Of a stretch of DNA of 64,000 bases, positions 56,375-64,000 are shown piece by piece. The DNA is from Chrysopilus asiliformis. Taxonomy: Eukaryota > Arthropoda > Insecta > Diptera > Rhagionidae. The notes beneath the pieces were generated by a model. It saw nothing but the letters and a program-made list of their open reading frames with translations, was not told the origin of the DNA and made no database searches. The position numbers and the translations under genes are program-made. Numbering within the stretch: position 1 is the stretch's first letter; every line of letters starts with the position of its first letter. Location: contig OZ035963.1 in NCBI GenBank assembly GCA_964034945.1, positions 32,147,644 through 32,211,643 on the forward strand. The letters run 5' to 3'.

Positions 56375-58799
56375 TACAAGTCTTAAATTGAGCATGTACA
56401 TAATAATTTTAAGAATGCCAGGTTAAAAATTGCCCAGCAACATATGAAATCGGCGTGCTTAGTTTGAGCATTAAAGGATTAATACAAGCAGTTAAAAATG
56501 ATTGACATGCTTCATCTAAGCATTCAAGATTGTTTCAAGAATGTTAGTCATGCTTGACTAGACAATTTTATACTGTAGGCATACTTATTTTAAGGTTTTA
56601 ATGCTTACTTAAACCATTTTGGTCGCTTTAAATCAAGCATTTTGGTATTAGCTTACTTTTAGATTAAGCACTTCTCATGCTTCCTTTCTAAATTGTCCTC
56701 CCTCCGCTCTCTTTCCTCTCACGTTTTCTTCTCCTTCAACTCACCTCTTTTCATCTCTCTCGCCGTTTCCTTTTCTCTTCTCCCCTATACTCACCATCCA
56801 TTTATCCACTTTTCACTCCACTCCTCTCGTCTTTCTCCAATTTTTAAAAAATTTAAAAAAAAATTACATTTTTTACATCTTTTATTAAATTTATAAATTT
56901 CACATCATTTTTGTTAACTTATTAAAAAATAATATAAACACGGGCTGAAGCGAGCTTACAAAAAACTATCACAAGACAAAATTAAGGCAAAGATTAAGAC
57001 AACATAATTAAGACAACGTTACTTAAATCATTAATGGATAAAATGTGGGTAATTTGACGTTCCTGGCTGCCCTGTGAAGAAATTTTCCACTGCTAGGTTT
57101 CAATATGTTTTTGATGAGTAGGCTTCTTATGAAAATTCTGATGGATTAGGAGTATCTTTGTGAAGAATGACTCTGGAAGACGGTTTGAATACTCAGTGGA
57201 GAAGTTTCACAGCAATGAAAATGCTGGATTCTACAATTACAAACAAAATTATTTTAGTATTTTGGAATTGAAAGTCAATATCAATTTGAAAATGTAAAAC
57301 ACATGTTGCATATTTACTCACCTTTGTTTGGATTTTCGTTTAAATACTGGATCAAATCAGAATGCTCGGAATTTTTCGGAAAATCTTCATTGAGAAGCTT
57401 TATAAATTTTGTTTGGAAAATATCGCAGCCCGAAAACAATTTCGTCTCCTAGATATGATCCACAACTAGTGGTTTTTTCACTTTTCAAAAATTTACAATA
57501 TGAAAAATTTACAGTAAAAACAACTTTCCTCGTCGACAATCACGTACCAAATGACTTGAATCTCATGATCACTCATGAAAACGACCTGGAGCCATGCTTA
57601 GTTCTACCACGCCGGTTTGGAACACATGAACACATGCTTAGTTATAAGCACGCCGAGAGTGAACACATGCTTGGTTTAAGTATGCCGATATCAATTTGAA
57701 CTACGTCCATACATCTCATGCTTAGTTCTAGCATGCCGATGTTACTGACTATTCTAGCATGTCAATGTAGTGTATATTGCATAAACACTTGCTCAGTTTA
57801 GCACGTCGACGTTATTATTAACACGATGACATTTCACTGTGATGAACTACGTCCATGCAATTCATGCTTAGTTTAAGTATGCCAATATAATTTTACTCAG
57901 CAGGGACTCGATTTCTGCACTACATACTTAGAGTAAGCACGCACATTTCAACTTATTAGCTAAATTTGATCTTCGTTTGCTTTGAGTATGGCGGTTCCAT
58001 CAATTGTGCTCAGTTATAACAGCGACAAGTTCTATTTTAAATTGCCATTCTTAATTTAAGACAGACTTCGATCATGCTGTAAATAACATGCCAAATGCTT
58101 GAAACGAGTATGAGCTAATCGGTGTTAAGTCAAGCTTTCCACAAGTTTAATTTAAGCACCCGTGCTTGATATGAGCACTAATGCTTGAAATCATATCGTG
58201 TCAATCTTGATTTGAGCACTTTTCGGCAAACTAGAATTAAAGAGCGGATGCTTAACTTAATAGCATGCCAAAATTTTCTGCGTGTGGGAAGGGTCAAAAT
58301 CATATTAGGAAGGGGAAAATTAGAAACGGGTTGGGGGATCGGAACGGTACCGGGAGAGTAAAGCGAGAGGGGAAAGAGGTGGAGGAAGAAAGACGGGCAC
58401 GGGATGAGAAAGGGTGTGAAGAGACAGAAATATTCCCTCCCACCAAAAATTTCGCCAAAAGTTTTCAGCCAAAAAAGACAAAAAAATCCCCAGAAATTTC
58501 CCGAAAAACTTCACAAAAATTTTCCTTCCAAAAATTTCGAAAATTTTTTTCCAGAATTTTTTTCAGTATCCCGAGCTTTAACCTCCTCCTTCCTAAATTC
58601 GCACCTACACCCTTCGCTCTCACACCCCAATTTACAAAAGAAAAAAAATGCTCACGAGCAAAATAATTTACTGATTTCAAGCTACTCTTAAGCAATTCAA
58701 TTGCTCGAAGTTTTTTAAATTACTCATGATCAAAAATTCGTATATTTTCGCGCCGTCTGCCGGTTGGTACACTCACCTGACATAATTTGCCACAATTAA

Positions 58800-59228
58800 G
58801 GCCGGAATACAATTGGCCCGACACAACATTTACGGCGACATTTCAGATTTTAATCTCATAGCACCCTGTGCTTCTGTATACAAACAATTCGACCAACTTT
58901 GTCGTCGTGAAAAGTTAAATAGAATTTAACTTTTGTCGGTCAGCTCACCATCTAAAATTCACGGTTGATTCAAAATGAAATGTTATGGGGACGGCATAAA
59001 ATCTAAATTTCGTCACTTAAACAAAGTATTAGGAAATATAGTCTTGCTTAGATTCACATTCCTATTATATATGATAATGGGTAACACAAAAGGTTATATG
59101 TGGCTCACCGTGCGACTGTCAAAATCAAATGAAAAACAAATGACCTTTAGAACAACAAATAGTGCGCATTTGTTTATGGCCGTAACCGGCCGCCTTAAAT
59201 GTTGTGTCGGGCCTATTGTATTCCGGAC
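58800..59228. mobile_element. TTAA-flanked MITE, uninterrupted (L1)
   Basis: Left GGCCGGAATACAATTGGCCC, right (reversed) GTCCGGAATACAATAGGCCC, identical for most of 40 bp. TTAA at 58796-58799 and 59229-59232. This TTAA target is shared with piggyBac-type elements, although the ends do not start CCC. 429 bp; serves as the empty-site reference for L2. Confidence 0.82.
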
Positions 59229-59457
59229 TTAAGGTTTGGAACCGAACAACGTCCAGTTAGTCGAATTACAGTATTTTTAAAAGCTTTTATTTAGCTTGCC
59301 TTCGTGTCTGTTTGTCTGTCTGTTTGTCTGTCTGTTTGTCTGTCAGATCAAATCTTGCAACCCAATTTTGACCCACTTCTACTTGTTCGATTGACTTGAA
59401 ATTTTGCACACTTATATAAGTCCGATGACAATACAATATTTTCACTACTTCGTCCTT

Positions 59458-59945
59458 GTAAGGATAACGGAAGGTCCTGTAAGGATAACGTGATTATCCT
59501 TTTCTCCAAATTTTCCGGAACAAAATCTATTCTGGGGGTTTTTGAGGTCGCTAAATCCGAATCTGTCATTAAAAAGTCTGTAAGGATAACGGAAGGTCCT
59601 GTAAGGATAACGTGATTATTCTTTTCTCCAAATTTCCCGGAAAAAAATCTATTCTGGGGGTTTTTGAGGTCGCTAAATCCGAATCTGTCATTAAAAAGTC
59701 TGTAAAGATAACGGAAGGTCATGTAAGGATAACGTGATTATCCTTTTCTCCAAATTTTCCGGAAAAAAATCTATTCTGGGGGTTTTTGAGGTCGTTAAAT
59801 CCGAATCTGCCATTAAAAAGTCTGTAAGGATAACGGAAGGTCCTGTAAGGATAACGTGATTATCCTTTTCTCCAAATTTTCCGGAAAAAAAATCTATTCT
59901 GGGGGTTTTTGGGGTCGCTGAATACGATTCTCAAGTTAAAAAGCC
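59458..59945. repeat. Four 122-bp tandem units
   Basis: Units begin at 59458, 59580, 59702 and 59824, each GTAAGGATAACGGAAGGTCC (minor variants), then GTAAGGATAACGTGATTATC and TCTATTCTGGGGGTTTTTG. D-a and D-b have only one or two such units. Confidence 0.95.
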
Positions 59946-60363
59946 TGTAAGGATATCTCAAATGTAAGGATATATGTGTCTATTAGGTTCAAAACGAGTC
60001 TACTCCACTATAAGCGATTTCGAGATAATGCAGAAAAAGCTATAGTTAATGTATGCACCAACCAACCGAAATCTCTGTATCTTCAAATTAAAGTGCAACA
60101 TCATAAAAGCTAATATTATAAGTGTCATAAATCAGAAGCACCTAGGTTTTCCAAAATTTCAATATTTAATTTGGAATAGAACCACTTTGACGCTAACCCC
60201 TTGGAATAGAACCGCTTTGAAAATAATGAGCGTGGAATAGATGGCTTTTGAACATAACAAATAAATTCAAGTCAATTAAATTCAAGTAAAAAATGTTTTC
60301 CCTTTCTTCATATTATTGTTATTCATTTATTAGACAGTAAACTTCTTAACAAGTAATGTTTTT

Positions 60364-60900
60364 TATACCCGTATGGTGACACCAAAGGGTATATTAACTT
60401 TGCTTTACCGTTTGTAACGCCAATATCCCGTCATCACACACAAAAATGAATTACACTAGTGTGTTTAGAATGATAAAAAAAATTCAATTTTGCATGTCCG
60501 TCCGTCTGTCTGTGGCGCGGACTGCGGGCGCACGGATTGAGCTAGAGACTTGAAATTTTGCGCAGATTCGTTTTTCGTAAAATGCGAGGCTAAGTTCGTT
60601 AATGGGCAAAAATGGACCATTAGGGGGGGTACCCCCCATACGAACGAAAACTTTTTTTGTGAATATCTCAAAAACGGTGCATCTTATCAAATAAGTGCAA
60701 GAACAAAAGTTATTTAGGATATGATTCTACATAAAACTCCCATACATCAAAATCCGATTGGAATAAATTTTAAAAAATCTAATTGGAAAGTTTGACTTCA
60801 AAGATAAATTTTGGTACAACTGCTCAAATTATGATACGAATATCACCATACGGGTTTTCAATAATTGCCAGATTGGCAATTATAGCTTTTGTTATGTTTT
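60364..60900 (+). mobile_element. Family A element, complete (A13)
   Basis: TATACCCGTATGGTGACACC to TTTTGTTATGTTTT, all parts present, with a short GTCCGTCCGTCTGTCTG tract. Inserted in K. Confidence 0.92.
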
Positions 60901-60939
60901 CACCCTAACTATGATGACAAATAATGATATAAAACAAAT

Positions 60940-61025
60940 AGGGAATGCAATACCGGGATCCCGGTATTATCATTTTACAAGACCGAACCACCGGTATAGA
61001 GATTACCTCCGGTATTGTATTCCCT
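60940..61025. mobile_element. 86-bp inverted-repeat element (Y)
   Basis: AGGGAATGCAATACCGG and its near-exact reverse, with TACCGGGATCCCGGTA inside the left end. Too short for more than terminal sequences; resembles a hAT-type MITE, but no 8-bp duplication is clear. Confidence 0.5.
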
Positions 61026-61389
61026 AAAAACAAAACTCTTAATTTTACCTTTTCGCGCTAAAATAATTTTATGCAAAAATACTCACTTTGATTATATTTT
61101 CTGCCTTGGTTATTAGTTGCAATGGGAATAGCACCACTTTGATACTCAATGGAATAGGCTCGCTTTGATTCTTACATACGTAAGGAATAGAACCATTTTG
61201 AAACTAAACCGCATTTTCAAACCGATTTTTAACGGTGTAAAACAGTTTTGATCATAACGCATGATTAAGTAAGTTGTGGGAACCAACAGTAGGAAACAAA
61301 ATCAATCGTAATCTCATTTTTTTTCAAAAATGGAGTAGACTCGTTTTGAACCCAATAGACACATATATTCGAAGACTAAAAAGAACAAA

Positions 61390-61680
61390 ATAAAAAAAAT
61401 AAAAAAAAAATTTTAAAAAAAAGCTTTTATTAAAAAAGAATGCACTAAAAAGAAAAAAGTAATTTTCTGGACGCTGTGTATCACAAATATAAAAGCTTTT
61501 AAAAAGCGAGATAAAGCATAAAACAATAAAATAAAAATTTATCTCGCTTTTAAAAAGCTTTTATATTTGTGATATATATATATGTTGTGTTCCAGAAAAT
61601 TATTTTTTTCTTTTTAGTGCATTCTTTTTTAATAAAAGCTTTTTTTTAAAAAAAAATTTTTTTATTTTTTTTATTTTTTC
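61390..61680. repeat. Long AT-rich palindrome at the end of D-c
   Basis: Inner arms 61480-61515 and 61538-61573 (core AAAGCGAGATAAA) and outer arms 61420-61471 and 61591-61642 (core GAATGCACTAAAAAG) fold on one centre, with poly-A/T arms outside. Related, weaker palindromes end D-a (49950-50130) and D-b (51205-51370). Confidence 0.88.
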
Positions 61681-63508
61681 TTTCCAAAACTACTCATTTT
61701 TTTTTGGACTGGAATTTTGGGAAATTTTTTATTGCTATGGTGGGAATGACAGTTCGCCCTATCGGCTTCAGCGTGATTCGAGTTCATTCGGCGAGAGTGT
61801 AGTGTTAACATTAAGATGATTATTTTGTTGGTGGAAAAACTTTAAAAATTATAAAAAAAACCTTTTACAAATTAAAACAAAAATGTTGTGTAACTTAAAT
61901 GTAAATAATTTAATATACCTTGAAAATCGCATAAATAACTATACAACGTAAACAATTTACATCAATTAAATTCAAGTAATTATAATCACTTGAATTTATT
62001 ATGATTTATGTTAACCGTAGGATATTTAATAGTCTCTAAGCAATTATTTGCTCCATTGATCAGCATGTATTATCATTTAATCAGCAATTATTTGTCTACT
62101 TCTTGAACAAAAGGAATTAACAAAACAGAATATTAAACGATACAGATTTACTCTCTTAATGCATTTATACTATTTATATAACACTATTTATATACGATTA
62201 AGATATTTCCATCTGCAAAACAAGTTCAAACACAGAACTCTATCTAAAATTCGATTTAATATGTCCTTTTGGGTCACATCAACATTATGGTTTACATAAA
62301 TCGCGGCGGCGTATTATTCGAATAAACAATTCCACGAAATCTTCATCCTTCGGAAAATCCTTATTGGCTACTCCTTAAGCCATTAAAAACTTGAATTTCA
62401 ATCAAGGATTAAACCAATAGGATAAAATGGATTTCAATAATATAAAAAAAAACGCAGAAACAAGCAAAAATAAATTACAAACTGATAAAACGGACATAAT
62501 CCCTGAATCAGTTTGGTTCGATACAAAAATTTCCCGAAAACCTCTTCCAGATACAACAAAAAAAATAAATCGGATTTTTTTTTGTTTTCAATCATTTTAA
62601 TTTTAACGGAAAAATTCCAATTTCCAACGGCTTTGTCCTTGTTTCATTATACACGACTTTTCTCATACATAACCAGATCCTGAATAACACAAGCATTGAA
62701 AAGGAATAAAGTGCTACACCGCACTCCCAAGCCATCAACATCCTCTAGAGGTTTTCATGGAGTTTCCCTTTCACTGCAAGAAGTTGAAAACTCTGCGGCA
62801 AAGACGAAGGCAAGCACAGCCAGGACTATATTTTATTCATCGGGAATACTGTGAGAAGTTACCAAATATTTATTCACAACGACTTTGCCGGAGGAGGATT
62901 AACGTCGTCAAACGAAGAAGGAATTCGCTCCGCTATACGCTTTGCAACAACGAAGAAAAAGTAAAAATTCGTTTGTTCATCTTTCGATTTAAGAAAAAAA
63001 TAAAAATAAATAAAAGAAAAAAAAATTAACCAATGTTTTCGCTACATTTTTACTCTTATTCAGATATCTTTGAATATCTGTTCTAAAGTTCACGCTTTCC
63101 CCTTTAAAAAATACTCCCTTCAACGTTCATAAAATTTTCATCGCAGTTGTATTTTCGCGTATGATTCAAAGCCCCTCGGAAGTAAGAAAGTAAGATATTT
63201 GCATATCTATAAGATACTTGTCGGCTGATTTTGTGTACTCATCACAGATTTATTTGCAGAAAGGGGGAACTCAATACTTTTTCGGAGGTTTGATTCATGC
63301 TCAAAAATTTCAAAGACGAAAATCTTTAATCAATTTTTTTTTTGTTTTTTTTTTTGAATTTGAAAAATAATATTTGAAAAACGTTGCAACTCTCCACGTT
63401 GCAACTCTCCAACTCCACGAGGAGCTCTACACAGAGTTTTTAGCTAAAATTAATTTTAAAGGAAAAGACCATAGAGGAATAAGGGAAGCTTGAAATTTTT
63501 GTCGTAAG
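61681..63508. other. No firm feature
   Basis: TTTTTGGACTGGAATTTTGG (61699) is a single copy of the arm of Z. 62640-62960 is less AT-rich and holds a 90-residue arginine/lysine-rich ORF (62757-63029), which I do not recognise. Confidence 0.35.
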
Positions 63509-63653
63509 TTGCCGCCATTACAACAAATATTTTCCCAAAATTTCAGTCCAAAAAATTAGTTGTTTTGGAGAAAGATAATAAAATTTGTGTTTTTTTTCTG
63601 CTACTAATTTTTTTGGACTGGAATGTTGGGAAATTATTTGTTGTAATGGTGGC
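63509..63653. mobile_element. Foldback repeat (Z)
   Basis: CCATTACAACAAATATTTTC through CAGTCCAAAAAAATTAG pairs with its reverse at 63597-63650; about 45-bp arms and 45-bp loop. No target duplication clear. Confidence 0.6.
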
Positions 63654-63982
63654 AAATTTCGAAAAAAAAATTCAAGCTTATATCTCTGCAGGGCACTTGT
63701 CGCTACAGACAATAATCTTATAGTAATTTTAACAATATCTTTTAATATGTAATTCATTAGGCTGTTGAATTAACAATATCTACTTGTAATTTGTACGATT
63801 CTTGTTAAATTATAATGGGTTCAAAAATACGAATTGTTCGAAACAAATGTAAAAGTTTTTAGTTGTCTTTTAGCTTCCGTCCGGTTATATTGTAATTTTA
63901 ATATTGTAATTTCTTTCTAATTTGTATAATTTTCTTCTAATATTTATTTTATTTAATCTGAGCTAAATTTGAGTTGACTCAA
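63654..63982. other. No feature recognised
   Basis: AT-rich; the word TAACAATATCTWYTTGTAAT-like stretches and repeated TTGTAATTT words are present, but there is no definable element. Confidence 0.3.
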
Positions 63983-64000
63983 TCATACTAATATATAAAA
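63983..64000 (+). mobile_element. Helitron 5' end, cut by window (C5)
   Basis: TCATACTAATATATAAAA, preceded by A, equals the first 18 bases of C2. The rest lies beyond the window. Confidence 0.8.

Larger units (their letters stand above)
55467..58284. mobile_element. CACGCAGAAAA-ended palindrome-rich element (R)
   Basis: Left CACGCAGAAAAATCCATGCT, right (reversed) CACGCAGAAAATTTTGGCAT, both followed by ATGCTATTA. The interior has dozens of direct and inverted words on the theme TTAAGCATGC / GCATGCTTA (for example near 55530, 56560, 57640, 57720 and 58090). Contains element S and a pyrimidine-rich tract (56690-56860). ORFs here (57409-57699, 56693-56896) are unconvincing. Confidence 0.55.
54606..58735. 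repeat. CTCATGAG-rich element split by A12 and R
   Basis: 54606-54723, 55298-55466 and 58640-58735 share words such as ACTCATGAGTA, GCTCACGAG and TTACTCATGATC in both orientations. This suggests one palindrome-rich element later broken by A12 and R. A purine-rich stretch (58285-58440) falls in its right part. Termini uncertain. Confidence 0.35.
59975..61363. mobile_element. Inverted-repeat element in D-c (K)
   Basis: TGTGTCTATTAGGTTCAAAA through CTACTCCA, 33 bp, is repeated in reverse at the right end with one mismatch. Flanked by TATA on both sides (TA or TATA duplication). Interior repeats GGAATAGAACCRCTTTGA several times (60175-60235, 61125-61205). Hosts A13 and Y. Non-coding. Confidence 0.82.
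59271..61680 (+). mobile_element. Family D repeat with 122-bp array and insertion K (D-c)
   Basis: Begins TATTTTTAAAAGCTTTTATT, then CTTGCCTTCGTGTCTG, GTTTGTCTGTCTG and CGATTGACTTGAAATTTTGC. A 4-unit tandem array follows. It is broken by K, resumes TATATTCGAAGACTAAAAA, and ends in a long palindrome (61390-61680). Structurally Helitron-like (microsatellite plus 3' hairpin), but without a CTRR end, so its class is open. Confidence 0.7.

Noticed and set aside
58265..58666. 133-residue ORF rich in Lys and Arg
   Set aside because: Lies in a purine-rich, repeat-derived tract after R, with overlapping ORFs in other frames; biased composition explains its length.
3188..60900. Many 60-100 residue ORFs with the shared RTKTFLRI / SLAFYEKRICAKFQVSSS type sequence
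   Set aside because: These are translations of family A repeats on either strand; the similarity is nucleotide repeat identity, and frames are broken differently in each copy.
1..64000. Retrotransposons, viral-derived genes, Helitron Rep/helicase, rRNA
   Set aside because: Looked for reverse-transcriptase, integrase, Rep and helicase motifs among the translated frames and for rRNA words; none seen.

Overview
The window is AT-rich, gene-poor eukaryotic DNA, most likely intergenic or intronic sequence of a fly (Diptera). The main argument is a 13-copy family (family A) built like the Drosophila element INE-1/DINE-1: subterminal inverted repeats, a central GTCC/GTCT microsatellite, a 3' stem-loop and insertion into T runs without target duplication. 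Tc1/mariner (DD41D and pogo-like), piggyBac-like, hAT-like, canonical Helitron and many MITE-type elements make up much of the rest. I see no intact protein-coding gene, no reverse transcriptase, no rRNA, no convincing tRNA gene, and no bacterial features such as operons or CRISPR. The species cannot be named from the sequence alone. Layout: 1-7 kb holds family B elements (second INE-1-like family), an old MITE, family A copy A1 and one very expanded GTCTGTCG microsatellite. 7.2-8.6 kb is a hAT-like element with a DD41D mariner inside it. 10.9-13.7 kb holds A2, a Helitron with internal tandem repeats, a possible last exon carrying a 72-bp duplication over its stop codon, a hairpin and a MITE. 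16.2-18.4 kb holds a family B copy split by a pogo-like element, then a 224-bp tandem duplication ending at a possible last exon. 20.3-22.9 kb is a tRNA-derived SINE-like repeat and a nest: a TTAA-flanked MITE broken by a piggyBac-like element, which is itself broken by a Helitron, plus a second MITE. 24.7-26.4 kb is a three-level nest (Helitron remnant, TTAA element, mariner). 26.7-33.3 kb has Helitron, MITE, A4 and mariner copies. 39.5-45.1 kb has family A copies inserted in a minisatellite and in two MITEs. 46.1-51.4 kb has two head-to-tail family D repeats interrupted by A9 (with A10 inside it), by a pogo-like element whose transposase remnant carries a PHD-type zinc finger, and by a deleted mariner. 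52.3-61.7 kb has A11-A13, large palindrome-rich MITEs, and a third family D copy with four 122-bp repeats. The last 17 bases are the start of another Helitron. How the parts relate: this is a layered record of transposition. Several insertions can be verified inside the window because a second, uninterrupted copy of the host repeat supplies the empty site (F3 against F1, L2 against L1, D-a and D-c against D-b, A10 inside A9). The most notable patterns are a module, microsatellite followed by GACTTGAAATTT, shared by four otherwise different Helitron-like families, and the repeated interruption of all three family D copies within about 20 bp of the same point. The three possible terminal exons (about 12.7, 18.2 and 53.4 kb, all on +) are weakly supported and unidentified.
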